Source: a virus
IMG/VR virus record: IMGVR_UViG_3300022391_000001
Span: 41,470-105,469 of that record
DNA: 64,000 nucleotides
Strand: one strand, 5' to 3'
Part shown: positions 21,207 to 29,716 of the stretch, piece by piece
Layout: the number at the start of each line of letters is the position of its first letter
Position numbering within the stretch: position 1 is the stretch's first letter
The notes under the pieces: model-generated
The model's input: only the letters and a program-made list of their open reading frames with translations
The model's database searches: none
What the model was told of the DNA's origin: nothing
Translations under genes and position numbers: made by a program

Positions 21207-24200
21207 TTATGCAGCCCGCGCATGTTTGGCTGACTTTTTCAGGAGCTTGATCGCACCGTTGTTCAAGAAATATTGCCAACTTTTCCTGTCTTTCTTGCGA
21301 TCTAGCTGAATTCGGAGATGATTGCCCGCCTTGATGTGCTTCTTGGCACTCGCGTCCCATGCCGACGCAAAGCAGATCACATCGATGTAGTTGCCAATCC
21401 CGTCGATGATGCCAAAAAAGGCCATTTCATTGCTGTTCTTGTCGTACTTCAACCGCACATGGGTAATGACCCCGGTGAACCAACTGCTCAACCCGAGTTC
21501 AAAGAGCTGATTGGTGATCGCGCTGGCGCGAAGCGTCGTGACCACTTCGCCCTCCGCGCCCTTGTATTTGATCTGCTTGTCGGCCCAAGGGTAGGACACC
21601 GACGGGTGCTGGCCTGCTATGATGCGCTCCCAGACAGTCAGCGGTGCCCCCTCGTTCACCTTCTTGCGGTACACTTCCAGATCCAATAGGAAATGGGCGC
21701 GCAAATTCTCATACCGCGCATTGGCCGACGCGTGAACCACCACCGGGGTCCCAACGCCCGCGTCAACCACCTCACGGAAGTCATCAAAGATGTCAAAGTC
21801 AACCTTGATCCGGTTCTGCTTCCCGCCGACATCCTCCACGTTGACATTCGCATACCTCGCTCCCCAGAACATGTCCCGCCGCTCTTCAGCAGACGGAAGC
21901 TCCCCTGTGTGAAAGTCCCCCACCTGGTTGTACTTCACCTCCACAACAACGCCGACGATGAACACTCCGGCTCCGTCGTTGTTCACCCAAAAGTCTTCAT
22001 CGCTCATGGCGGCGATTGGAACCTTGATGTTCTTGGAGATGAAGTCCCCGTATGCATCAACTGGATGCTTCCCAAAGGCCAGAGGGTTGACCTGGGACGC
22101 GATCAACTGCCGCTCTTCATCGGCATAGTCGGGCTCCGCCGCCCATTGCTTCAGAAGCTCCCGAAGCCCCTCCTTGTCCTTCTTGTTGTACACCTTCCAG
22201 AAGTCTTCAATGCCCTCGATGAACTGCTTGATATTGGGCAACATCTCATCGAGCGCTCCCGCGCGGGCCAGCGCCAAGACCACGCCCTTGTGACACTTGC
22301 GCCGGTCCACGCGGGCAAGGAAGTCAAACAGCCCCTTGTAAGGTTGATTCTCCATGATCGTTGTCGCCGCCGCTTCACCAACACCCTTGATGTCAACCAA
22401 ACTCCCCCGGATGGCCCTGCGTCCCGAGTCAATTGCAAACTGCTTCTTGGACATCGACACAGAGGGTGGCAGCAGCTCGATGTCGTGGCGCTTGACATCC
22501 TTTGCGATCTGCTGGATGCGGAGCCGCTGCGGCTCGTTCTTGAGCAGCGCCCAGTAGAATTCAAGCGGATACTTCCGCTTGAGCCACATCCCCCAATAGG
22601 CGATAACTGCATAACATACAGCGTGAGAGCGGTTGAATCCATAGCTGTTGTGTGATTGAAAATATTGAGGATTTGCACCTTTGGAACAGACCAAATAGTT
22701 GGCTAATTCACCACCGTGCTCACACTCGATGTCCCACATCGACTCCACGCCGATATCTCGGACTTCAACCACAACGGCGGAGCTTCCCAACGCCAACATC
22801 CTCACGCCCGGATACAGATCATTGGCTTTCATCCACCCTTTGTCGGTATTCCACCAATGATCTGGAGAGCAAGCAAGAGTCTGGCCGCCTGTGAGCTTGA
22901 TGTCGAATTGCCGACGCACGCCCGTCCTAGCAACCGTCTTGACTCTGTTTTCGGTTGGCCGCCCCTCGGAATCCAAGGACACGATTGAATCGCCTGGCTT
23001 CAAGTCGCTGATTGCTTTCGTTTCAGCCTGTAACTCCGAGAATAATGCATCGAACACATGTTCTTGCTGTATGTGACTCTGCCGCACCCCAAATAAATGC
23101 ATATCGGCTCTTGCCGTTTTGAGCCCTTCAGATGATAGGATGTGTGCGGCCCTCGTGCTGTTATCTCCAGATTGTCCAGAGTGTTGTTCGTCGTGTCGCC
23201 GTCGATATGATGCACCATCTCTCTGGACAACAGCTTCCGACCAATCATCTTTTCCATGGCCACTCTGTGCTCCAGCTCCCAGCCATTCTCCGTCTTGATC
23301 GTCAAGTAACCATTCTGCTTCCCCTTGTCGCCAATTTTCTTCTTGCAAGTTGGCGCGCCGCGCTCCGTTGTCAACTCTAAATTGTCGATGTCGTTGTTCA
23401 TCGGATCGCCGTCCTTGTGGATCACTTGCTCCCGATTTGTCAACCGCCGGCCTATCTTCTGCTCCATGAGCCATCGATGCTCTCTCACCCATCCCCTCTT
23501 TGTCTTCACATCCATGTATTTGCCGTCGCGTCGGCGGCTCCCTATTGGCTTGGCTTTCGGCATCCTCTTGACTCCCGTTGTCGTTTCGTTTAGCTTCTAA
23601 CGAAACGACAACGCAAGAACAAGAGGGCAAACAACCAAAAAAAGTTATCGCGTCCATCACCCGCCCAGCGGTCTTGGCGTCCATACCGCAAGTTGCCTTC
23701 GCGCCCTCGATGAAATTTTGACGCTCCTTGCCAATAGTCTCGTCGCCCCACTTCTTTGCGATCTTTTTCCTGAGTGAGTCAGCGGTGGCCGGAGGGAACC
23801 CGGCGACCTGTGTGAAAATCTTCAGCACATGCTCCTGGTACACGATGATCCCGAGGGTGTCCTTGGTGATCTCATCTACCAACGGGTGGCCAAAGGCTGA
23901 CTTCTTGATCAGCTTCGGGTCCTTTTTGCGCGCCACGTACTGGGTGGCCAAGCCCGAGCGTGCGGTGCCCGGTCGATTCAGCGCTGTCATCGCAGCGATG
24001 TCTTCAAAGTTGTTGAACTCAACGCCTGAGCAAATCTTGTCGGCGCCCGGGGAATCGTATTGGAAGATCCCCACATAGTCATGGTCTGTGAACCCCTGGA
24101 GCACATCAGGCTCGTTGAGGTCCAACTTCTCCAAGTCGATGTCCACCCCGTGCCGCTCCTTGATCGCCTTCACGCAGTCGTTCAACACGGTCAGAGTCCG

Positions 24201-26078
24201 GAGCCCGAGCACATCGAGTTTAAGCAGCCCCATCGCCGCCACGCCATACATGTCGATGGCGCTGACCACGACATCCTTGCCCTCGTGCTTCCGGATCTCC
24301 AATGGAACCAGATCCGTGAGCGGCACCGGTGATGTAATCACCCCGGCGGCGTGTATGCCGAGGGTCTTGGCCATCCCCTCCAGCCGCTTGGCGTGACGGA
24401 GCACGTCTGGATACTTCGCGTTGAATTCCTGACACACCTTGAATTCAGCGAAGCTGTCCTCAATGGTCTGGCTGGCCCGCTCATCGCCGCTGCTCCGCTC
24501 GATGATCGAAGCGGTGACCGCGTTCACCTCGGCATAGGGCACGTCCAGGACTCGGGACACATCCTTCAGGCACTGCTTCCCTGACAGTTTACCCACTGTC
24601 GCGATCTGACACACCTTGTCGGCGCCATACTTCTCACGCAAGTGGTCGATGATCTCCTGGCGACGCACATCCTCAAAGTCCATGTCGATGTCGGGCATGT
24701 CGATACGACTGGGTGAGATGAACCGCTCAAAGATCAACCCGTGCTCGATGGGGTCCACGGAGGTGATGCCCAGCAGGAATGAGACGATTGAACCGGCGGC
24801 GGAGCCCCGCCCTGGCCCGCAGGCGATGTTCTGGCGTCGCACCCAATCATACAAGTCTCGGACCAGCAGGAAGTAACCGATGAACCTCTGCCGCTTGAGC
24901 GCCCCCAATTCCATCTTCAGACGGTCCCGGTAGATGGCGACGGCTTGGGCCGGCGGCATCTTCATCCGGCGGGCATAGGCGGCTGCCCGGCTCGGGATAT
25001 CCCGCCAGCTCCAACCTCCGATGCACAGCTCTTTCAGGTACTGATACTGCTGTGCATCTGTGGCGTCATATCCGCCATATTCACTCGGGAGCCGAAGCGC
25101 CGGCATCAAGCACGCGAAGCGGTCGATGTTGATGATCTTCGGCTCGATCATGCTATTGAACAGCAGAGTGTTGTCCAATGCCTCCTTGATGACCTTGTCA
25201 GACATGAATTCATGGTTATCTTGGAAGGCTGTCTTCATCTCCGCCCGAGTCCGGAGGTGAAACTCATTGTTGCCGAAGCGGAACCTGTCTGGGTTGGACA
25301 TCCTGTCCCCGGTCCCGATACAGAGCATCACCTCGTGGGCGTCGGCATCCTTCTGGTCGACATAGTGGGCGTCTTGCGTCGCCAACAGGCGTGCGTGCTT
25401 GCCCCAACGCTCCCGGAGATCCAATGCGAATTGGTTGGCCAACCGTTGATCGTCGATGGCGTGCGGTTGCACCTCCAGCCAGAGGTCTTCACCGAAGCGC
25501 TCCCGCAGCTTCTCGGCGTCGGCCAATGCCATCCGCTTCTTGCCCGTCGCAACCCGGTCGTTGATCGGCGATGACAAGCAACCGGTGGCAACCGCCAATC
25601 CGTCGCCGTGTTCCATCAGCGCCTTGAGGTCGATGCGCGGCTTGTAGTAGAATCCCTCTGTCCAGCCCATCGTGGACAGCCGATACAAGTTGCGGAGCCC
25701 TTCGGCGTTCTTGGCCCAGACGGTGATGTGCCACCGGTCCCGGATCCCCCAGTGCTCCTCATACCCCTTGACGGCGTTCTTGGCGTCGGCGCGATTCATC
25801 CCCTGGGTGATCTCCGCCCGCTCTTCAGGCGTGATCCCCTTGCGATGCATGTCCATCGCGACATAGAATTCAATCCCGTATATGGGCTTGACGCCGTGCT
25901 CCTGGCACTCCAACAGCTGCTGGTAATATCCGCGCATCGTGCCGTGGTCGGTGATCGCGATGGCTGGCGCTCCGCGCTCCTTGGTCGCCTTGACATAGTC
26001 GGCGACCTTGCCGCAACCGTCCAATTGGCTCATATCCGCGTGTACGTGCAAGTGGACAAAGTCTTCAGCCTTTGACAC
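21207..26078 (-). CDS. dnaE: DNA polymerase III alpha (DnaE) containing an intein
   Basis: Replicative polymerase of the C family; 1623 codons of which 1294 are host protein. PHP domain at the N-terminus (HLHVHAD, residues 9-15). Polymerase core with GPGRGSAAGS (421-430), PDIDMDF (462-468, two catalytic Asp) and GLLKLDVLGL (third Asp). After residue 815 an intein interrupts the protein before SYGFNRSHA; the fingers, HhH and OB domains follow. GTG start with GGAGGG upstream. No separate proofreading subunit was recognised nearby, so proofreading may lie in PHP or come from elsewhere. Confidence 0.92.
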   Translation of the reverse strand: MSKAEDFVHLHVHADMSQLDGCGKVADYVKATKERGAPAIAITDHGTMRGYYQQLLECQEHGVKPIYGIEFYVAMDMHRKGITPEERAEITQGMNRADAKNAVKGYEEHWGIRDRWHITVWAKNAEGLRNLYRLSTMGWTEGFYYKPRIDLKALMEHGDGLAVATGCLSSPINDRVATGKKRMALADAEKLRERFGEDLWLEVQPHAIDDQRLANQFALDLRERWGKHARLLATQDAHYVDQKDADAHEVMLCIGTGDRMSNPDRFRFGNNEFHLRTRAEMKTAFQDNHEFMSDKVIKEALDNTLLFNSMIEPKIINIDRFACLMPALRLPSEYGGYDATDAQQYQYLKELCIGGWSWRDIPSRAAAYARRMKMPPAQAVAIYRDRLKMELGALKRQRFIGYFLLVRDLYDWVRRQNIACGPGRGSAAGSIVSFLLGITSVDPIEHGLIFERFISPSRIDMPDIDMDFEDVRRQEIIDHLREKYGADKVCQIATVGKLSGKQCLKDVSRVLDVPYAEVNAVTASIIERSSGDERASQTIEDSFAEFKVCQEFNAKYPDVLRHAKRLEGMAKTLGIHAAGVITSPVPLTDLVPLEIRKHEGKDVVVSAIDMYGVAAMGLLKLDVLGLRTLTVLNDCVKAIKERHGVDIDLEKLDLNEPDVLQGFTDHDYVGIFQYDSPGADKICSGVEFNNFEDIAAMTALNRPGTARSGLATQYVARKKDPKLIKKSAFGHPLVDEITKDTLGIIVYQEHVLKIFTQVAGFPPATADSLRKKIAKKWGDETIGKERQNFIEGAKATCGMDAKTAGRVMDAITFFGCLPSCSCVVVSLEAKRNDNGSQEDAESQANREPPTRRQIHGCEDKEGMGERASMAHGAEDRPAVDKSGASDPQGRRSDEQRHRQFRVDNGARRANLQEENWRQGEAEWLLDDQDGEWLGAGAQSGHGKDDWSEAVVQRDGASYRRRHDEQHSGQSGDNSTRAAHILSSEGLKTARADMHLFGVRQSHIQQEHVFDALFSELQAETKAISDLKPGDSIVSLDSEGRPTENRVKTVARTGVRRQFDIKLTGGQTLACSPDHWWNTDKGWMKANDLYPGVRMLALGSSAVVVEVRDIGVESMWDIECEHGGELANYLVCSKGANPQYFQSHNSYGFNRSHAVCYAVIAYWGMWLKRKYPLEFYWALLKNEPQRLRIQQIAKDVKRHDIELLPPSVSMSKKQFAIDSGRRAIRGSLVDIKGVGEAAATTIMENQPYKGLFDFLARVDRRKCHKGVVLALARAGALDEMLPNIKQFIEGIEDFWKVYNKKDKEGLRELLKQWAAEPDYADEERQLIASQVNPLAFGKHPVDAYGDFISKNIKVPIAAMSDEDFWVNNDGAGVFIVGVVVEVKYNQVGDFHTGELPSAEERRDMFWGARYANVNVEDVGGKQNRIKVDFDIFDDFREVVDAGVGTPVVVHASANARYENLRAHFLLDLEVYRKKVNEGAPLTVWERIIAGQHPSVSYPWADKQIKYKGAEGEVVTTLRASAITNQLFELGLSSWFTGVITHVRLKYDKNSNEMAFFGIIDGIGNYIDVICFASAWDASAKKHIKAGNHLRIQLDRKKDRKSWQYFLNNGAIKLLKKSAKHARAA
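23000..23563 (-). CDS. Tandem-HNH homing endonuclease nested in the DnaE intein
   Basis: 187-residue protein read in a different frame from DnaE. Two copies of an HNH_3-type unit: EHRWLMEQKIGR with HKDGDPMNNDIDNLEL, and EHRVAMEKMIGR with HHIDGDTTNNTLDNLEI. A C-terminal Cys cluster (C-x5-C, C-x2-H with YSKNMCSMHY) resembles the zinc finger found beside phage HNH nucleases. GGGAG is eight bases before the ATG; the stop lies inside the continuing intein code. Likely drives homing into intein-free alleles. Confidence 0.88.
   Translation of the reverse strand: MPKAKPIGSRRRDGKYMDVKTKRGWVREHRWLMEQKIGRRLTNREQVIHKDGDPMNNDIDNLELTTERGAPTCKKKIGDKGKQNGYLTIKTENGWELEHRVAMEKMIGRKLLSREMVHHIDGDTTNNTLDNLEITARGPHTSYHLKGSKRQEPICIYLGCGRVTYSKNMCSMHYSRSYRLKRKQSAT
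23577..23612. promoter_or_regulatory. Perfect hairpin before the nested HNH gene
   Basis: Stem GTTGTCGTTTCGTT and its exact complement AACGAAACGACAAC, 14 bp, with an 8-base loop. On the mRNA it ends directly before the GGGAG ribosome binding site of the HNH gene and lies within intein codons for VVVSLEAKRNDN. It could tune translation of the endonuclease or mark an insertion boundary. Confidence 0.8.
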
Positions 26079-26128
26079 CCGATCCCTCCAATCGGCGGCG
26101 TGTATATCCTACCAAACCACTCGGACGT

Positions 26129-26716
26129 TTATTCGCCCAACCTTGATAGGACTGCGCGCGCCGCGTCGCCTTTGACCACGTTGGTGGTTGTGATATGGCA
26201 CTTTGGAACCGTGATGGAGCGCTCGAACATCAGCGTGAACAGCCGGTCCAGTGTTCTCCAATCGGCCTGCGATGGGAACCACCTCCCCTCGCAGCGCCGC
26301 TTACAAACGTCATAGGCGGCGGTCATCCAAACGTACAGCACATCGCCGCCCTGCTGTGTCATCAGCTCCTGCCAGAATCCCACCAATTTGCGGCTCGCAG
26401 ACAGGTCCTTGTAGTAACCATCCAGATGGTTGTGAAGCACACCATAGGCGACAGCGGAGGGCAGCGAGCGGTCCAATATGACGTTTGCTCGGAGGGTGCC
26501 TAGCAGGTCTGCCGTGAAAAGATCCTCGATGTGGCAGTTCAGAGGTATCCGGAAGTCATCCCTGAGCACTCGCTCCGCGTCGCCCTCGTGCCCCCAATGC
26601 AGATCGGAGTTGCCCCGCCTGAACGGCCGATACACCGGCCATTCAAGCCACTGCGACAGCTCCTGGGCACAAGATGACTTGCCAGTCCCGTTGAGCCCCT
26701 CCAATATGATGATCAC
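26129..26716 (-). CDS. P-loop nucleotide or nucleoside-phosphate kinase
   Basis: GTG start at 26716 makes a GTGA overlap with the aminotransferase stop and gives the N-terminus VIIILEGLNGTGKSS, the P-loop. LDRSLPSAVAYG is the DR(S/T) motif of thymidylate/deoxynucleotide kinases. 195 residues is normal. It differs clearly from the second kinase at 38042-38665. It could phosphorylate dTMP or a modified pyrimidine nucleotide, or hydroxymethyl-dU in DNA as in some hypermodifying phages. Substrate cannot be told from sequence. Confidence 0.75.
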   Translation of the reverse strand: MIIILEGLNGTGKSSCAQELSQWLEWPVYRPFRRGNSDLHWGHEGDAERVLRDDFRIPLNCHIEDLFTADLLGTLRANVILDRSLPSAVAYGVLHNHLDGYYKDLSASRKLVGFWQELMTQQGGDVLYVWMTAAYDVCKRRCEGRWFPSQADWRTLDRLFTLMFERSITVPKCHITTTNVVKGDAARAVLSRLGE

Positions 26717-27990
26717 AGAGCCAACCCCTTGTGAACAGCATCCACCGCTGCCAATGCCCAAGCCAGATCATTCTCCGGGATGGTCAGCGGCGGTGTGAAT
26801 CGGATAGGCCCGAATTGCCGATGCGTGGCAAACAACAATCCGACTTCCCGCGCCCGATGGATGAACTGAAAACCGTCATATCCATAGGTGTGAAAGTCGG
26901 GCGTGAAGGCGTTGAGCATCCCGAAACCATCGACGCTGGCCACCCAATCATAGCCACCCAACACCGTCCGGATCATCTCCCCCCGTTTACGCACCATCGG
27001 CAAATTGGCATCCAACCATCTGAACATCTCCGCTGCCATGTGACAGACAAAGGGCGAGCCCCCGAAGGTGTTGAAGTGGACTCCTGGAGTGAACGCCTTG
27101 GCGACATCCTCCGACGCCAGCATACAGCTCATCGGGAAACCCATGGCCAAGCCCTTGGCCAGCGTCATGATGTCGGGCTTGACTCTGATCTTCGGGTGCT
27201 GCCACGTGGCGTGATAGCCCGCGCGTCCCGAGCCCGCTTGCACATCGTCATAGATGAGCAGGAAACTGTGCTGCTTGCGTATCCTGGCCAACTCTTGCCA
27301 GAATGCAGGCGGATATGTGTGCACAGTGTTGTTGCCCAAGACGGGTGCGAGAATGACGGCGGCGACTGTGTCCCAATCTGGCGCCTTGGGCTCGTGCTCG
27401 GCGCCGTCTGTAACCACCTGTTGGAGCACCAACTCATCTTCACGCCATCTAGGGTCCAGGACTCCGAAGCCAGCAGCGATGGGCCCAAACCCGTGGCGGT
27501 GATATGGACTGACTCGGAAGTCCCCGGCGGCGAGACTCAGACCGGTGCGCCCATGGAAGTTGCCTTCCATCGTCAAGATGCGGCGCCGCTCTTCATGCCC
27601 CCGGTCCCACCAATACTTGCGCGCAATCTTGATGGCTGCCTCGTTGGCTTCAGTCCCGCTGTTGGAAAAGAAGATCCTGTCCATCTCCGTGCGCTGGCAA
27701 ATCAGCTCCGCCGCTTCCCAGCGCGTTGGATTGGGATAGATGTCAGGGAGCTGGTGCGGAGCCCCGGTGCCAAAGAATTTGAACACCGCCTGAAGAACCT
27801 CCGGCGTGTTGTAGCCCAGCGCGCAGACACCCTCATCCCCCCAGAAATCCAAAAGGCGTTGTTGCTTCTCAACATCCTTGACGGCACTTCCGGCTGCCGA
27901 TTCAACCGTTATCGGCAGCCGTACCACGTTGTTCATCAGACGGCCGTTGTACTTCTCGGTGTTGACCGTCGTGTCCTCATTCTGGTTCAT
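26713..27990 (-). CDS. Class III PLP-dependent aminotransferase
   Basis: Related to ornithine/acetylornithine and diamine aminotransferases. SGTEAN at residues 111-116, DDVQAG at 248-253 (usually DEVQ) and TLAKG with the PLP-binding Lys279. 425 residues, full length. The first ATG that overlaps the ThyX-like stop (ATGA) is chosen. Such an enzyme is unusual in a phage. In this operon it may feed an amine into base modification, but a metabolic or cell-surface role is also possible. Confidence 0.88.
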   Translation of the reverse strand: MNQNEDTTVNTEKYNGRLMNNVVRLPITVESAAGSAVKDVEKQQRLLDFWGDEGVCALGYNTPEVLQAVFKFFGTGAPHQLPDIYPNPTRWEAAELICQRTEMDRIFFSNSGTEANEAAIKIARKYWWDRGHEERRRILTMEGNFHGRTGLSLAAGDFRVSPYHRHGFGPIAAGFGVLDPRWREDELVLQQVVTDGAEHEPKAPDWDTVAAVILAPVLGNNTVHTYPPAFWQELARIRKQHSFLLIYDDVQAGSGRAGYHATWQHPKIRVKPDIMTLAKGLAMGFPMSCMLASEDVAKAFTPGVHFNTFGGSPFVCHMAAEMFRWLDANLPMVRKRGEMIRTVLGGYDWVASVDGFGMLNAFTPDFHTYGYDGFQFIHRAREVGLLFATHRQFGPIRFTPPLTIPENDLAWALAAVDAVHKGLAL

Positions 27991-28946
27991 CGGCCATCCT
28001 TTCTGGTGCCTGTCCAAGGATCCCTGCCCCAGAAGCGTTCATATTGCGTCGCACGCTCCATCATCTCCGCCTTCATCGGCACGTCCACGTTGCCCAATGC
28101 CAAGGGCAAGGGCTCCGTCGTCCATTCGCGGTTGAGATGGAGCGGACACGGTGGCAGCTTGTCGTCCCCGGTCAACCGGCGGCGGCATTCTTCTTTGTAC
28201 ACGCATCCCATGAAGTCATCTCCCGACATGCACGGCGGTGAGACCATCTCCCGGAATATGGGGTGAATCTTCTCGGCGCACTCGTTGATCATCCCCTCGA
28301 TGATGGGCCCCCAAATTCCAAGCTGCAAAATCCAACATCCCCGCTTGCCCACGATGTGCTGCAGCGCTGAGATGTTCAGCTTCCAGCTGATCCGGTGTTG
28401 CGCCCCCAACGGTATCAGCTCCCGAGCATCCTCCATCGGTATCCCTGCCGCCACCAGCGCGTTGTATCCCGCCTGAATCCGCTCCATTGTCGCCCTGTAC
28501 AAGTCAATGAGCGTGCTATCCGGATGTTGCTGAATTGTCAAGGGCAGCCGGTATGCCTCATTGGTGGCAAAGCTCCCCATGTCCTGGATGCGCATCGACT
28601 GAGACCACCATGAACTCTTGGCCAAATCAGGTATCTCATCCATCACTATGTCGGCGCCCACTCGCTCCGGCGAAGGGAGCGTGCCGATCCGATGGCGCAC
28701 CGCCTGCTCCCGCCAAGATACAGAGACACCCTCCAGCATGAACACGAGGTCCACGTGCTCGCCGATCGGGATGCGCTGGGCTATCACCGCCCTGAAGAGC
28801 TTTTCAATCTCTTCAGGGGCCACGTCCCGCTTGATCTCCGCCGGAGTCCGAAGCGGCTCCTCAGTCTTGCTGGCCTCCCACACGCTGTACACCAGCTCCA
28901 AAGGGTCCCGAGTCCAGGTCAGCAGGGTCACTTCCGGTTCATTCAT
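27987..28946 (-). CDS. ThyX-like flavin-dependent thymidylate synthase homologue
   Basis: ThyX makes dTMP from dUMP with FAD. The RHR motif is at residues 84-86 inside WREQAVRHR, but the following residues (IGTLPSPERV) do not keep the full RHR-x7-S pattern and are one shorter. ARELIPLGAQHRISWKLNISALQHIVGKR matches the C-terminal ThyX half, and an AQ/EI-type helix follows. At 319 residues it is longer than usual (about 220-250) with a Cys-rich tail (CMSGDDFMGCVYKEEC). It may act on a variant reaction such as hydroxymethylation; this is inference. Confidence 0.75.
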   Translation of the reverse strand: MNEPEVTLLTWTRDPLELVYSVWEASKTEEPLRTPAEIKRDVAPEEIEKLFRAVIAQRIPIGEHVDLVFMLEGVSVSWREQAVRHRIGTLPSPERVGADIVMDEIPDLAKSSWWSQSMRIQDMGSFATNEAYRLPLTIQQHPDSTLIDLYRATMERIQAGYNALVAAGIPMEDARELIPLGAQHRISWKLNISALQHIVGKRGCWILQLGIWGPIIEGMINECAEKIHPIFREMVSPPCMSGDDFMGCVYKEECRRRLTGDDKLPPCPLHLNREWTTEPLPLALGNVDVPMKAEMMERATQYERFWGRDPWTGTRKDGR

Positions 28947-29716
28947 CGCACAATCTCCTTGAATTCTCTCACCACTTTAACAGGCACCTTGTCCTGCACT
29001 TCTTCAATCTCCAACGCCCCTTGCGGAGCCCCCCGCTGAAGCAAGAACATCGATGACATCCGATGCCACGTCACCACCATAAGTGTGCCAAAGTCGTATC
29101 GCTCCTTGTATTTCCGAGCCACCACCCGAAAGTAGTCAGGCCAGTGATCAGGGTGCATCCCGATGGACTTGTGGTATGACGCCCGGTTCTTGGGGAATCG
29201 GGACAATCCGAAAATGGCGCTGTCGGTGATCGTCACCCACTTCTTGGACGCCTTGAAGATGGCGTCAACCGCGTCCATGTAGCGCTTCTCGGTCAGAAAT
29301 CGGTTGAATGTGAGCTGATTGAAATCGGCGTGCACCCAATCCCAATACCGTTTGGGTTGTTCACCGATGAAAGCATAAGAGTCTGTGACCCTGGCGTTCA
29401 CGTCCGGAAGCGATCGCTTGATGGACATCACGCAATCCTTCTCGATGTCCAATGCCAGGTGCGCCCTTGGTTTGCACAGCTGCTGGATGATGGAAGCGTG
29501 CCAGCCGGAGCCGCCAAACAGTTCCACCACGCGCCCCACCTTGCCCACCTTCTCGGCCACCTTTTGGAATGCGGCTAGCTCCGCGTGAATCTCATGCCGG
29601 CGGATGGCGTAGTGCGAGTGCGGAGCGTCCTTGCCGATCAGCGCCCGCTCTTCATCGCTCGATGAATCGCACACATACATGCGTTGGCCGCCCAGATCAA
29701 TCTCGGTGATGTTCAT
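28943..29716 (-). CDS. SAM-dependent methyltransferase-fold protein, 257 aa
   Basis: VVELFGGSGWHASIIQQL is a class I motif I (GxGxx), followed by an acidic residue in LALDIEKD and a motif IV-like HADFNQL. No DPPY/NPPY, so not a standard DNA-adenine enzyme. It overlaps both neighbours and belongs to the proposed modification operon. Substrate unknown. The ATG at 29716 follows AAGGG. Confidence 0.65.
   Translation of the reverse strand: MNITEIDLGGQRMYVCDSSSDEERALIGKDAPHSHYAIRRHEIHAELAAFQKVAEKVGKVGRVVELFGGSGWHASIIQQLCKPRAHLALDIEKDCVMSIKRSLPDVNARVTDSYAFIGEQPKRYWDWVHADFNQLTFNRFLTEKRYMDAVDAIFKASKKWVTITDSAIFGLSRFPKNRASYHKSIGMHPDHWPDYFRVVARKYKERYDFGTLMVVTWHRMSSMFLLQRGAPQGALEIEEVQDKVPVKVVREFKEIVR

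Larger units (their letters stand above)
22647..23633 (-). mobile_element. DnaE intein interrupted by an out-of-frame HNH gene
   Basis: 329 in-frame codons from Cys816 (CLPSCSC) to His1143-Asn1144, followed by Ser1145. Block A-like start CLPSCSCVVV; then ETKAISDLKPGD (1019-1030), block B GGQTLACSPDH, block F WDIECEHG and NYLVC, and terminal SHN. Between about codons 838 and 1012 the frame is the shifted reading of an HNH endonuclease gene, and has no intein or protein-like features. Without it the intein would be about 140 residues, normal for a mini-intein. No endonuclease lies between B and F, the usual place. Confidence 0.85.

Noticed and set aside
23000-23563. Group I intron in dnaE encoding the HNH protein
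   Set aside because: The HNH gene fills almost all of the extra sequence, leaving no room for a ribozyme core, and clear intein blocks flank it on both sides.
23000-23633. Frameshift error splitting an ordinary in-frame intein endonuclease
   Set aside because: The HNH gene has its own start, ribosome binding site and stop, and its end overlaps intact intein codons; one indel would not restore a normal B-to-F arrangement.
26731-28266. Plus-strand frame of 511 codons opposite the aminotransferase and ThyX-like genes
   Set aside because: It is a mirror of two well-supported minus-strand genes, has no ribosome binding site and has His/Arg/Pro-heavy composition.
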